From Chitinophagaceae bacterium (GTDB lineage Bacteria; Bacteroidota; Bacteroidia; Chitinophagales; Chitinophagaceae), in NCBI GenBank assembly GCA_004173235.1, contig SEAC01000020.1, forward strand, positions 228,501 through 292,500: DNA of 64,000 bases, given 5' to 3'. Shown piece by piece: positions 16,435 to 25,220 of this stretch. Positions within the stretch are counted from its first letter, which is position 1. Each line of letters opens with the position of its first letter. The notes under the pieces are model-generated. The model saw only the letters and a program-made list of their open reading frames with translations. It was not told where the DNA came from and made no database searches. Both the position numbers and the translations under genes were made by a program.

Positions 16435-16965
16435 CTAATTTACATTCACGTTCACAAGTCGGAAATGCAGGAGCTCGTCGTCCGCCTCAGCCTCTAGCTG
16501 GAAGTGCAACTCCTGGAGCAGTTTCGATGAACGATCGTTTTGCGCATGCGTGTAGGCATGCAGCTCGCGCAGGCCGAGCGCCTGGATGCCAAACGCGATC
16601 ACGCTGCCGAGCGCTTCGCGCATGAAGCCTTTGCCCTGGTTGTGAGGAAGCAGCTCGTAGCCGATCTCCGCACCCGATCCGTCTTCCGCGAATTGGAACA
16701 GGCCTATCGTTCCAATCATCTGCCCCGTTTCTTTGCAATCGATGGCCCAATAGTACGTCTCCCTGGTGCGTGTGTTGGCCTGGATCATTTCGATAAAGGC
16801 CTGTGCGTCTTCGATCCTTTCGGCAGGCTTCCGTCCGAGGTACCTGTTTACTTCGGCATTAGAGCGCAGCGCAAAGATGACGGCATCGTCGTGGCTGGCG
16901 AGGGGCCGCAACAGTAAGCGATCCGTAGCGAGGAGCGGCTGCGAAGCTTGTTCGTTGGGTGACAT
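16435..16965 (-). CDS. GNAT-family N-acetyltransferase (RimJ/RimL-like)
   Basis: A 176-residue acetyl-CoA-dependent acetyltransferase. Features in order: LLATDRLLLRPLASHDDAVIFAL at the N-terminus, the central strand (YYWAIDCKETGQMIGTIGLF), the acyl-CoA pyrophosphate-binding loop IGYELLPHNQGKGFMREAL (Q/RxxGxG/A type), and AYTHAQNDRSSKLLQELHF near the end. The pattern is of the Acetyltransf_3 type, which acetylates ribosomal protein N-termini or small molecules; the actual substrate is unknown. The start at 16965 (MSPNEQ) is chosen because the 27 residues that an upstream start at 17046 would add look non-coding. Confidence 0.88.
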   Translation of the reverse strand: MSPNEQASQPLLATDRLLLRPLASHDDAVIFALRSNAEVNRYLGRKPAERIEDAQAFIEMIQANTRTRETYYWAIDCKETGQMIGTIGLFQFAEDGSGAEIGYELLPHNQGKGFMREALGSVIAFGIQALGLRELHAYTHAQNDRSSKLLQELHFQLEAEADDELLHFRLVNVNVN

Positions 16966-17178
16966 AAATCGTGTTATAGTAGTTGGAGCAGGGGTGCAGT
17001 TCAAACTTACTGGATTCTGTGCGTGTGATGGAGAAAGCGGGATCAAGTATTGGATGGATTATAAAGAGGGAGACATTGAGCTGGGCTAAAAGGGTAGTTT
17101 CCTGGCATATCGTACCAGCTATGTTAAAGCCGGTCAGTTGAACGCGTTGCAGATGCTGGCAGCAGGGAAAGGCGCCAA

Positions 17179-18243
17179 TCACTCAAAACGCATCGAATAC
17201 AATTTCACCCATTCCACTTTTCCTTTCAGCTCAATCCTGCCGATGGCTTTGATCCGGTAGCCGTGGGGCTTCTCGAAGTCGCTCATGAAAGCGCCCGAGA
17301 GCACGAAGCTTTCGTTCACGTCGTGGCACACCGAGCGGATGCGTGCCGTGGTATTCACCGTGTCGCCGGTATAGAGCATGTCTTTCTTTACTACCCCTAC
17401 GAAGCCTGCGGTTACCTCGCCGGCATGCACGCCCGCTTTGAAGCGCGGGATGTAGCCGAACTGCTTCTCGTATTCTGCCGCCTTGCGTTCCATCAGAAAG
17501 TAGGCATAGCGGAGAAAGCGGAGCGCGTTGAGCTTGTTCTCGGGCGTGTTGGCCCAGCTGAGCACCACCTCGTCTCCCACATACTGGTAGATCTCGCCCT
17601 CCGAGGCCAGCACGGGCATCGTGATCTCGGCAAAAAAGCGCCGGAGCATGAGGAAGTACCGTTCGTGGCCCAGCGTTTCGGCAATAGAGGTAGCCTCGTT
17701 GATGTCGAGGAAGATGAAGATGCGGTTCTGAACCACAGGCTTGTTGTATTCCCCGCTGATCATCGCCCAGAACATGCCCGGGCCGTATTTGTCTTTCACC
17801 TCCAGCATCGCTATCGACATCACGGTCATGATGGCCATATCGATGATGAAGATGCCGAAGGTGCGCGTGTGCATGATCTTTGTAAAGAACGAATCGAGAA
17901 AGTGCCCGAAGTGGAAACTCTTTTTATACAGGAACACGTAGTAGAGCAGCAGCAGCAGGAAGGCGATCACAAAAAAGATGACCACCGTGATGAGCAGCTT
18001 GTATAGCGATGCCCGCCACACGGGAAGGTGACTGAAGGCTGGCTTGAGGTAGAAGATGATGATGCCGGTGACGATGAACCCAATGAGGCCGAAAACGATG
18101 CTGAACTGGTACAACGCCACGCGCACGCCCAGGTCGTTGCAGGCACGGATGAGGTTTTCGAAAAAGACCACTCCAAAAACGACCCAGATCAGTGAGATCA
18201 GGACCAGCGAGCGGAGATGGAGGTACAAGAGGCGACGGGGCAT
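17179..18243 (-). CDS. Membrane class III adenylate/guanylate cyclase
   Basis: A 354-residue protein. About four membrane helices lie in residues 1-165 (for example LVLISLIWVVFGVVFF and LLITVVIFFVIAFLLLLLYYVF), followed by a cytoplasmic class III cyclase domain (about 180-340). Metal-binding Asp residues are seen in FIFLDINEATS and YVGDEVVLSW, and the transition-state Asn/Arg pair in TGDTVNTTARI. The residue four before the second Asp, often Lys in adenylate cyclases, appears to be Gln, so substrate choice is uncertain. ATG 18243 is preferred to TTG 18261. The last 22 bp have a stray copy at 16195-16216. It would make a cyclic nucleotide second messenger; the effector is not seen. Confidence 0.88.
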   Translation of the reverse strand: MPRRLLYLHLRSLVLISLIWVVFGVVFFENLIRACNDLGVRVALYQFSIVFGLIGFIVTGIIIFYLKPAFSHLPVWRASLYKLLITVVIFFVIAFLLLLLYYVFLYKKSFHFGHFLDSFFTKIMHTRTFGIFIIDMAIMTVMSIAMLEVKDKYGPGMFWAMISGEYNKPVVQNRIFIFLDINEATSIAETLGHERYFLMLRRFFAEITMPVLASEGEIYQYVGDEVVLSWANTPENKLNALRFLRYAYFLMERKAAEYEKQFGYIPRFKAGVHAGEVTAGFVGVVKKDMLYTGDTVNTTARIRSVCHDVNESFVLSGAFMSDFEKPHGYRIKAIGRIELKGKVEWVKLYSMRFE

Positions 18244-18312
18244 ATGGGGCTGCCCATGCAAAAGGTGTGCAAGGGGAGGGGGGAGGGATTATTGAGGAGG
18301 GAAGAGGGGGAG

Positions 18313-18416
18313 TACTTGATTAATTGAGTACATGAGAACATGAGGGCAGAGTTGGTGCATCCCGGGCGGCACCACCCTCTTGAAATCGAGTAATCATGTA
18401 TTCAAGTAATCAAGTA
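18313..18416. repeat. Inverted repeat downstream of fadN
   Basis: Two 23-bp arms (18313-18335 and 18394-18416) are reverse complements with two mismatches. They enclose a GC-rich centre with its own GGTGC/GCACC hairpin. The element fills most of the spacer between fadN and the cyclase gene and may end fadN transcription. No gene is seen in 18262-18418. Confidence 0.7.
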
Positions 18417-18418
18417 TT

Positions 18419-20794
18419 CTAATTCCTCACCGGCTTTCCATTCTTCAATACCCCCTGTATCCGTTCGAGCGTTTTCCGCTCGCCGCACAGGCTGAGGAAG
18501 GCTTCGCGCTCGAGGTCAAGCAGGTATTGTTCCGATACGAGGCTTTGCTCGGAGAGGTCGCCGCCGCACATCACGAAGGCCAGCTTGCGGGCAACGAGGG
18601 CGTCGTGGGCCGTGGCGTAGCCCGCGCTTTCCATTCCATGGATGCCGGCGTACAAGGAGCCGAGCGCCGAGCGGCCCAGAACGCGCACGTCGGTGCGGGG
18701 AACGGGTTGCACATAGCCGGCGTCGAACATTTCGGCTACCGACTGCCGGGCAACCGCCACGCGCCGCCCCTGGTTCAGCACAACCTCATCCAGTCCCTTG
18801 CGGTACACACCCAGGTTGAAGCCTTCGAATGCAGACGTGGCGACCTTGGCCGTGGCGATGCTGAGGAAGCGGTTCTTAAGCGTAATGGTTTCGGGCTCGT
18901 CCTCGTGCATCTCGTCGGAAGCGCGGAGGGCAAACTCCTTGGTGCCACCGCCCCCGGGGATCAGGCCTACGCCCAGTTCAACGAGGCCCGTGTAGGTCTC
19001 GGCTGCAGGGCAGCACTTGTCGGCATGCAGGCTCATTTCGCAGGCACCGCCCAGGGCGAGGCCGTGCGGCGCAACTACTACCGGCACCGACGAATAGCGC
19101 ACGCGCATCATCGTGTTCTGGAAGAGGCGGATGGCGAAGTCGAGCTCGTCGTATTCCTGCTCGATGGCCAGCATGAAGATCATCCCCACGTTGGCCCCCG
19201 CCGAAAAGTTCGGGCCTTCATTGGCGATCACCAGTCCTTTGTAATTCTTCTCAGCCAGCTCGATCGCCTTGTTGATGCCCGCCAGCACGTCGCCGCCGAT
19301 GGAGTTCATCTTGGAGCTCCACTGGAGGCCAAGCACGCCTTCGCCGATGTCGTGCACCTGGCAGGCGCTGTTCTTCCACACCTGCGGGTTGTGTTGCAGC
19401 ACGATGAAGTCGCCACCACCGGGTATGTCCTTATAGGTTTTGGTAGCCGGGTCGTACGACTGGCGCCGCCCGTTTTCCACTTTGTAAAAAGTTTTGTTGC
19501 CAGCGGCCAGCATTTCGTCCACCCAGGGCGCAACGGCATATCCTGCTTCTTTCATCTTGGCTACACTGCGCTCCACGCCGAGCGTATCCCAGCTTTCAAA
19601 GGCGCCGATCTCCCAGCCAAAGCCGGCCATCATGGCGTCGTCGATGCGAAACACTTCGTCGGAAATCTCGGGGATGCGGTGCGAGATGTAGGAGAAGAGT
19701 CCGTAGTGAAAATGACGGAGGAACTCGCCGGCCCTGTCGGGGGCGGCGGTCAGCATCTGGAGGCGTTGCCTGAGGTCTTCAACAGGCTTCGCCGCATCAA
19801 CAGAGGCAAATTTCGGCTTCACGCGCGGGCCATACTCCAACGTTTTCAGATCAAGCGTCAGGATCTCCTTCTCGCCCCCGGCACCCTTTGTTTTCTTGAA
19901 AAATCCCTGGCCGGTCTTGTCGCCCAGCCAGTTGTTCTCCACTACTTTGTTCAACCACGAAGGGATCTGGAATACGTCGCGCTGTTCGTCCTGCGCGCAG
20001 TTGTCGAACACGCCTTTGGCCACCTTCACGAGCGTGTCGATGCCTACCACGTCGGCGGTGCGGAAGGTTGCGGATTTCGGTCGCCCGATGAGCGGCCCCG
20101 TGAGTGCATCCACCTCGTCGATGCTCATTCCCATTTTGTCGATGAGCCCGAAGATGGCCATCATGCCCCATACGCCGATGCGGTTGGCGATGAAGGCGGG
20201 TGTGTCTTTCGCCAGCACCGTGGTTTTGCCGAGAAAGCGGTCGCCGTAATCCATGAGGAAGTCGACGATGGCGGGGTCGGTATCGGGTGTGGGTATGATC
20301 TCGAGGAGGCGCAGGTAGCGCGGCGGGTTAAAGAAGTGCGTACCGCAGAAGTGCTTGCGGAAATCTTCCGAGCGGCCCTGTGCCAGCATGCCGATGGGTA
20401 TGCCGGATGTATTGGAAGTAACGAGCGTTCCGGGTTTGCGAAACTGCTCCACGCGCTCGTAAAGCGATTGCTTGATATCGAGGCGCTCCACCACCACTTC
20501 GATCACCCAGTCGCACGACGCGATGTCCTTCAGGTCGTCGTCGAAGTTGCCGGTCGTGATCTTCTTCACCACGTCTTTTGTGTAGATGGGGGAAGGATTG
20601 CTTTTCACTGCGGCCGCCAGTGCGTCGTTGACGATCTTGTTGCGCGCGGCCTTGTTGTCGCTTTCCTTTGCTTCGGCAGGAACGATGTCCAGTAGAACTA
20701 CGGGAAGCCCGATGCCTGCAAAGTGGCAGGCGATGCGGCTACCCATTACACCCGAACCGAGTACCGCTACTTTCTTTATGATGCGCTTGTCCAT
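18419..20794 (-). CDS. fadN: 3-hydroxyacyl-CoA dehydrogenase / enoyl-CoA hydratase (FadN type)
   Basis: A two-function beta-oxidation enzyme of 791 residues. The N-terminal half is the NAD-dependent 3-hydroxyacyl-CoA dehydrogenase: dinucleotide loop VAVLGSGVMGSRIA (about 9-22), TSNTSGIPI, the active-site region GTHFFNPPRYLRLLEI and DTPAFIANRIG. The C-terminal part (about 475-680) is an enoyl-CoA hydratase/isomerase fold with an oxyanion-type GPNFSAGANVGM. This order, dehydrogenase first, and the length match Bacillus FadN (YusL) rather than FadB/FadJ, in which the hydratase comes first. A FadA-type thiolase and FadE, usual partners, are not in the window. Runs opposite to no other gene. Confidence 0.93.
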   Translation of the reverse strand: MDKRIIKKVAVLGSGVMGSRIACHFAGIGLPVVLLDIVPAEAKESDNKAARNKIVNDALAAAVKSNPSPIYTKDVVKKITTGNFDDDLKDIASCDWVIEVVVERLDIKQSLYERVEQFRKPGTLVTSNTSGIPIGMLAQGRSEDFRKHFCGTHFFNPPRYLRLLEIIPTPDTDPAIVDFLMDYGDRFLGKTTVLAKDTPAFIANRIGVWGMMAIFGLIDKMGMSIDEVDALTGPLIGRPKSATFRTADVVGIDTLVKVAKGVFDNCAQDEQRDVFQIPSWLNKVVENNWLGDKTGQGFFKKTKGAGGEKEILTLDLKTLEYGPRVKPKFASVDAAKPVEDLRQRLQMLTAAPDRAGEFLRHFHYGLFSYISHRIPEISDEVFRIDDAMMAGFGWEIGAFESWDTLGVERSVAKMKEAGYAVAPWVDEMLAAGNKTFYKVENGRRQSYDPATKTYKDIPGGGDFIVLQHNPQVWKNSACQVHDIGEGVLGLQWSSKMNSIGGDVLAGINKAIELAEKNYKGLVIANEGPNFSAGANVGMIFMLAIEQEYDELDFAIRLFQNTMMRVRYSSVPVVVAPHGLALGGACEMSLHADKCCPAAETYTGLVELGVGLIPGGGGTKEFALRASDEMHEDEPETITLKNRFLSIATAKVATSAFEGFNLGVYRKGLDEVVLNQGRRVAVARQSVAEMFDAGYVQPVPRTDVRVLGRSALGSLYAGIHGMESAGYATAHDALVARKLAFVMCGGDLSEQSLVSEQYLLDLEREAFLSLCGERKTLERIQGVLKNGKPVRN

Positions 20795-20908
20795 AAATTA
20801 GTTAGTTATGCAACTATTAGGGTGAAGGTAAGAGAAAAACAAGTTGCAAAGTCGGAACCGGGAAGTCGGAAGAAGCAGAAATTTCCACTAACGGCTGCAG
20901 ACTCGGAG

Positions 20909-21039
20909 CGTCATTGCGAGCGGAACGAAGCAAGCCTTCGATCTTCAGTCTGAAGTCATTTAAGGAGAACCAACAACAGCCGACTCCGTCTGAATGAGAT
21001 TGCTTTAGCCCTTGCTTCGCTGCGGGCTTCGCAATGACG
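20909..21039. repeat. Palindromic element with GTCATTGCGAG ends
   Basis: Arms at 20909-20934 (CGTCATTGCGAGCGGAACGA...) and 21011-21039 (reverse complement, ...TTGCTTCGCTG...CGCAATGACG) pair with small gaps around about 75 bp. The arm sequence is a well-known palindromic intergenic repeat in many bacterial genomes. It occupies most of the 271-bp spacer between fadN and metG, which otherwise holds no gene. Confidence 0.75.
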
Positions 21040-21065
21040 GGCCAAAAGGGTTGGGGCGGGTGCCG

Positions 21066-23156
21066 TCACTGTACCCCCGACCCGCTATCCGTTTGCTCAT
21101 TCGGCCCTACCAAAATCAGCTTGCCATCGGGCTGTTCGGCCGTCAGGATCATGCCCTGGCTTTCGATGCCGCGCATTTTGCGGGGGGCGAGGTTGGCCAC
21201 CACCAGCACCTGCTTCCCGATCATGTATTCGGGTGTGAAGTGCTGCGCGATGCCGGAAAGGATGGTGCGCACTTCGTTGCCCATGTCCACCGTCAGGTTG
21301 AGGAGTTTGTCGGCCTTGGGCACGCGCTCGCAGGCCGTTACGGTACCCACGCGCAGGTCTACTTTGGCGAAGTCGTCGAACTGGATTTCCGACTTTGTCT
21401 CTGATGTCTGATGTCTGATGTTTGATTTTTGTTCGCTTTGGGTCATTGCCGATTCGCCACTGCGGCTTCCCGGCTCCTCGCTTACGGCTAACGGCTGACC
21501 GCTCGCGCTATCCATCGCCGCCCGCGCTTTGTCCAATCCTGCCTTCAGTTTTTCCACCTGGAACGCCACTTCCTCGTCTTCGATCTTGCGGAACAGCAGC
21601 TCGGGCGGGCGCAATGAATAGCCCACGGACAGTAGCTTCAGCGAGCCGGCATTTTTCCATTCCAGCATGCCGTCCACCACCTTCATCAGGTAGCACATCT
21701 TCTTCGCGGTGTTGGGCAGGAAAGGATTGATGAGGATGGCCAGGTTGGCGCACAACTGCAGCGAGAGATGCAGGCAGTTGTCGATTTCTTTTTGCGCTGC
21801 TTCTGCAACGGCGCCGCCTTCGGTAAGTTTCTTCGCCACCGACCAGGGCGCGCATTCCTGTAGAAATACGTTGCCCAGCGACGACAGAGCGATCACTTCG
21901 CCCAGCGCGTCGCGGAACTTATACTCTTCGAGCAGCGTTTCGATCTTTGCTTTCGAATTCTGAATTTCCTTTATGAGGTTGTTGTCGCGTTCGGTTACGA
22001 TTTCGGCGTGCCACTTCGGAACCTTGCCGCCGGTAAGCTTGTGCATCAGCACCAGCGTGCGGTTGAGGAAGTTGCCGAACTTATTGAGCAGCTCGCCGTT
22101 CACTGCGTCCTGGAAGCCTTTCCACGTGAAGTCGCTGTCCTTGGTTTCGGGCGCGATGGTGGTAAGGTAGTAGCGCAGGCAGTCGGCAAGCGCCGGGCCA
22201 CCATTGTCTTTCCTGATGAAGTCGTCGATGTAATCCTGCATATCGAGCTTCCACCCGCGCGAGGTGCTCATCTTGTCTCCCTCGAGGTTAAGGAATTCGT
22301 TGGCCGGCACGTTGTCGGGAACAATATAGTCGTGCAGCTTGAGCATCAGCGGGAAGATGATGCAATGGAATACGATGTTGTCTTTGCCGATGAAGTGCAC
22401 CAGCTTCGTTTCCTTGTCCTGCCAATAGGGCCTCCAGTCTTTGCCTTCGCGTGCGGCCCATGTTTTAGTGGCGCTGATGTACCCGATCGGCGCATCGAAC
22501 CATACGTAGAGCACTTTGCCTTCTGCTTCTTTGAGGGGAACCTTCACGCCCCAGTCGAGGTCGCGGGTAACGGCGCGTGGCTGCAGCCCGCCGTCGATCC
22601 AGCTTTTGCACTGGCCCACTACGCTCGGGCGCCAGTCGTCCTTGTGGCCATCGATGATGTATGCGCGGAGCCAGCCTTCGTATTTATCGAGCGGCAGGTA
22701 CCAGTGCTTTGTAGCGCGCTTTACGGGAGCGTTGCCGGAGAGCGTGCTAACGGGATTGATCAGTTCGTCGGGGCTGAGTGCGGTGCCGCACTTCTCGCAC
22801 TGGTCGCCGTAGGCGCCGTTGAAGCCGCAGTTGGGGCAGGTGCCTTTAATATAGCGATCGGCGAGGAAGGTAGCGGCCTGCTCGTCGTAGTACTGCTCGC
22901 TTTCTTTTACGATCAGCTCGCCGCGGTCGTTGAGGTAGGTGAAGAATTCGCTCGCGGTTTCGTGGTGCACGGGAGCCGAAGTGCGGTCGTATACATCGAA
23001 GGACACCGACAGGTCCACCACGTCGCGGCCCTGCGCGCGGAGGTAGCGCACGTAGATGTCGGCGGGGATATAAGCCCCGGCCAGGTGGCCGATGTGCTTA
23101 TGGCCGTTCGCGTAAGGGAGGGCGGAGGTAACGAGATAGCGCTTCGGATTTGTCAT
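21066..23156 (-). CDS. metG: Methionine--tRNA ligase with C-terminal tRNA-binding domain
   Basis: Class I aminoacyl-tRNA synthetase of 696 residues that charges tRNA-Met. Seen: the HIGH signature (GHKHIGH, about 18-24), the four-Cys zinc knuckle (CPNCG...CEKCG, about 99-117), KMSTS (about 300), and the helical anticodon-binding domain. The C-terminal EMAP/Trbp111-like domain (about 590-690: FAKVDLRVGTVTACERVPKADKLLNLTVD) helps dimerization and tRNA binding. The linker between anticodon and C-terminal domains (about 545-590) contains low-complexity DNA of the type otherwise found in spacers (see 21399-21427). The start at 23156 gives the normal family N-terminus (PKRYLVTSALPYANG). Confidence 0.97.
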   Translation of the reverse strand: MTNPKRYLVTSALPYANGHKHIGHLAGAYIPADIYVRYLRAQGRDVVDLSVSFDVYDRTSAPVHHETASEFFTYLNDRGELIVKESEQYYDEQAATFLADRYIKGTCPNCGFNGAYGDQCEKCGTALSPDELINPVSTLSGNAPVKRATKHWYLPLDKYEGWLRAYIIDGHKDDWRPSVVGQCKSWIDGGLQPRAVTRDLDWGVKVPLKEAEGKVLYVWFDAPIGYISATKTWAAREGKDWRPYWQDKETKLVHFIGKDNIVFHCIIFPLMLKLHDYIVPDNVPANEFLNLEGDKMSTSRGWKLDMQDYIDDFIRKDNGGPALADCLRYYLTTIAPETKDSDFTWKGFQDAVNGELLNKFGNFLNRTLVLMHKLTGGKVPKWHAEIVTERDNNLIKEIQNSKAKIETLLEEYKFRDALGEVIALSSLGNVFLQECAPWSVAKKLTEGGAVAEAAQKEIDNCLHLSLQLCANLAILINPFLPNTAKKMCYLMKVVDGMLEWKNAGSLKLLSVGYSLRPPELLFRKIEDEEVAFQVEKLKAGLDKARAAMDSASGQPLAVSEEPGSRSGESAMTQSEQKSNIRHQTSETKSEIQFDDFAKVDLRVGTVTACERVPKADKLLNLTVDMGNEVRTILSGIAQHFTPEYMIGKQVLVVANLAPRKMRGIESQGMILTAEQPDGKLILVGPNEQTDSGSGVQ
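21399..21427. repeat. 7-bp tandem repeat inside metG linker
   Basis: Three copies of TCTGATG plus a degenerate fourth (TTTGATT) lie inside the metG reading frame, followed at 21484-21498 by TACGGCTAACGGCTG. Both resemble spacer repeats. They encode part of the linker NIRHQTSETKSEI without breaking the frame. Confidence 0.7.
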
Positions 23157-23190
23157 CGGCGCAAAAATACCGCAAGAATGGGGTAATGGG

Positions 23191-23291
23191 ATCGCTTCGG
23201 CTGCGCTCAGCGTGACAGGCTCTGTATCAGTGGGAGGCTCCGTGTCATCCTGAGAGGGTCGGTGTCATCCTGAGCGTAGTCGAAGGAGGGG
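23191..23291. repeat. Palindromic element with GTCATCCTGAGCG arms
   Basis: The left arm at about 23193-23216 (CGCTTCGGCTGCGCTCAGCG...) is an imperfect reverse complement of the right arm at 23262-23288 (GTGTCATCCTGAGCGTAGTC...). The right arm core GTGTCATCCTGAG is also duplicated at 23242-23254. This is a second common intergenic palindrome type. It fills the gap between metG and the metalloprotease gene and ends exactly at the latter's stop codon. Confidence 0.7.
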
Positions 23292-24053
23292 TCACCTGCC
23301 GCCGTTGGCGCGGAGGTCGGCCAGGCAAGCTGCATCGAGCACGGGCACGGGCTTGCGGCGCACCACCAGGCTGGGCGATTCTTCGATGTCGGTGGTGTAA
23401 TACATCAGGCATTGCTTATTGATGCAGTGCTTGCCATGCTCATTGTCTTTGTGGTCGCTTTGCAGGGGCGTGCCCACGTTCACGAGTCCCATCAGGTGGG
23501 CCACCTCGTGCTGCAGCACTTTTGTTTCGAGGTTGGTGCGCGAGGGGCGGCGCAGCGCGTCGGAATTCTCCAGCACGTTCTTCCCGAAGATCACCGCCGA
23601 CGTAGCACCATACGCATAACCCAGCGAGCTTGCCTCCACGAACACGCCGTTGGTGTAGAGGAGGTAAAGCGCCAGTTCATCTTCATCGTTGTAGTGCGCG
23701 CGGTATTTTCGCTCCAGCGTTAGCAGTTCGTCTACGCTGTAAATGGTGTCGCGCACGGTGGGAATCTGCTGCAGCACCACGCGCACGCCGCCCGGCTTGT
23801 GGGAATAGCGCTCGATAAAGTGCACCGTGTTGCGCACTGCCATCGAATCGGGCGCGAATCCTTCCATATATTGGATCTCGATCAGCACCGACTGATACAC
23901 CGAGTCGGTAAGCAGGTCGCGGGCGGCAGCACCCACGCGGCCCTCATTGCTGCTGTGGTCGGGCGGTGGGGGCGGAAGGGGCTGGCGCGCACAGCTAAAG
24001 ATCAGCGCAGCGATGGCAAAAAACAAGATGATGGTATGTAAACTACGGATCAT
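23292..24053 (-). CDS. Lipoprotein zinc metalloprotease
   Basis: A 253-residue protein with a lipoprotein signal (MIRSLHTIILFFAIAALIFSC, Cys21). A proline run follows. The zinc motif HEVAHLMGLVN lies at 182-192, with H182, E183 and H186 as core residues. The third ligand is not in the usual place and could be one of H201, H206 or H209. A Met-turn candidate is CLMYY (215-219). The region VFVEASSLGYAYGATSAVIFGKNV before the motif resembles membrane metalloproteases of Bacteroidota related to the matrixin or archaemetzincin groups. Location is probably the periplasmic face of a membrane. The substrate is unknown. Confidence 0.8.
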   Translation of the reverse strand: MIRSLHTIILFFAIAALIFSCARQPLPPPPPDHSSNEGRVGAAARDLLTDSVYQSVLIEIQYMEGFAPDSMAVRNTVHFIERYSHKPGGVRVVLQQIPTVRDTIYSVDELLTLERKYRAHYNDEDELALYLLYTNGVFVEASSLGYAYGATSAVIFGKNVLENSDALRRPSRTNLETKVLQHEVAHLMGLVNVGTPLQSDHKDNEHGKHCINKQCLMYYTTDIEESPSLVVRRKPVPVLDAACLADLRANGGR

Positions 24054-24188
24054 GCAACACGCGCTTTTGATACCTGGCGCCTCCGTCTTAAAGATGCCCT
24101 TTGTTCCACTAAGTGGTGCCTTGTGTTTTGTTAAAGTGGCCTTGAAAATCGGCAGCGTGCATGTTGCATTTACCTAACTTGTTCAACG

Positions 24189-25220
24189 ATGCAACGAAAG
24201 TCATTCCTCGGCACCTGCGCCACCCTTTTTGCCGGCAGCATCGCAGCCCGGGGCGCATCCGTATTTCTACGGGAAGGCGAGCCCGACGCGCGCCTTCGTG
24301 TGCCCCCCTACTTAAAGCCCGGCGACACGGTAGGCATCACGTCGCCTGCAGGCGCCATCACCGAAGCCGAGCTGCAGCCGGCACTGCAACAGCTGCGTGC
24401 CTGGGGCTTTTCGGTGCGCATCGGAAGCAGCATCGGCAAGAAGGATTTCTCTTTCGGCGGCACCGACGAGGAGCGCTGCAGCGACCTCCAGCAACTGCTC
24501 GACGATCCGGGCATTGCGGCCATTCTTTGCGCGCGTGGCGGCTATGGCTCGGCGCGTATTGTAGATGCACTTGCGTGGGACGGCTTTCGAAAGCATCCAA
24601 AATGGCTGATCGGCTTCAGCGACATCACGGTGCTGCATGCGCACATCCAGCGCCACTGCGGTGTGGCAAGCATACATTCGAAAATGTGCAATTCGTTCCC
24701 GGACGATTGGGACAAGGCCGAGCCCATTCAAAGGGAAACCGTGCTTTCAATACGGGATGCGTTGCAAGGCGCGCGCGTGCTGCTGAATGCGCCCGCAAAT
24801 GCGCGCAACCGCCCGGGTAGCGGCGAGGGGATGCTTATCGGCGGCAACCTGCGCACGCTCGAAAACCTGGCGGGCACGCCTTCCGACATACAAACGAAGG
24901 GCAAGATCCTGTTCATCGAAGACACCGGCGAGTACGCCTACAGCATCGACCGGATGCTGGAGAACCTGCGCCGCGGTGGCAAACTGGCGTCCCTGGCAGG
25001 TTTGGTGGTGGGCGGGTTCAAGATCAGGCCCGACGACCCCGGCGAAGAATTCGGGCGCACGCTGGCCGACATCATCGCCGAAAAAACCGCCGGCACCCGT
25101 TATCCCATCGGCTTTGATTTTCCCATTGGGCACCAGCGGGCTAACTTCGCCCTGAAGTGTGGCCTCCGCCACCGCCTTGCGGTGCGCATCGACGGCAGCT
25201 CCTTAACCGAACTTCAATGA
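24189..25220 (+). CDS. LD-carboxypeptidase (peptidase S66), exported form
   Basis: A serine peptidase of 343 residues that cleaves the terminal D-Ala from muropeptide tetrapeptides. An N-terminal signal-like stretch (MQRKSFLGTCATLFAGSIAA) precedes the S66 fold: LKPGDTVGITSPAG, DLQQLLDDPGIAAILCARGGYG, the nucleophile S144 in IGFSDIT, the Glu region (ILFIEDTGEYAYSIDRML) and the His region (PIGHQRANFALKCG). Its stop overlaps the ATG of a second S66 gene (ATGA), so the two are co-translated. The exported copy could trim periplasmic peptidoglycan. A Tat motif is not present. Family call is firm; location is inferred. Confidence 0.92.
   Translation: MQRKSFLGTCATLFAGSIAARGASVFLREGEPDARLRVPPYLKPGDTVGITSPAGAITEAELQPALQQLRAWGFSVRIGSSIGKKDFSFGGTDEERCSDLQQLLDDPGIAAILCARGGYGSARIVDALAWDGFRKHPKWLIGFSDITVLHAHIQRHCGVASIHSKMCNSFPDDWDKAEPIQRETVLSIRDALQGARVLLNAPANARNRPGSGEGMLIGGNLRTLENLAGTPSDIQTKGKILFIEDTGEYAYSIDRMLENLRRGGKLASLAGLVVGGFKIRPDDPGEEFGRTLADIIAEKTAGTRYPIGFDFPIGHQRANFALKCGLRHRLAVRIDGSSLTELQ

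Noticed and set aside
16110..16625. Plus-strand frame running from the Fic 3' end through the broken metalloprotease copy
   Set aside because: The similarity is to the metalloprotease on the minus strand; the plus frame has no family features.
18527..20695. 722-codon plus-strand frame opposite fadN
   Set aside because: FadN motifs on the minus strand are complete; the antisense frame has a composition (His/Val/Arg-rich) typical of reversed coding sequence.
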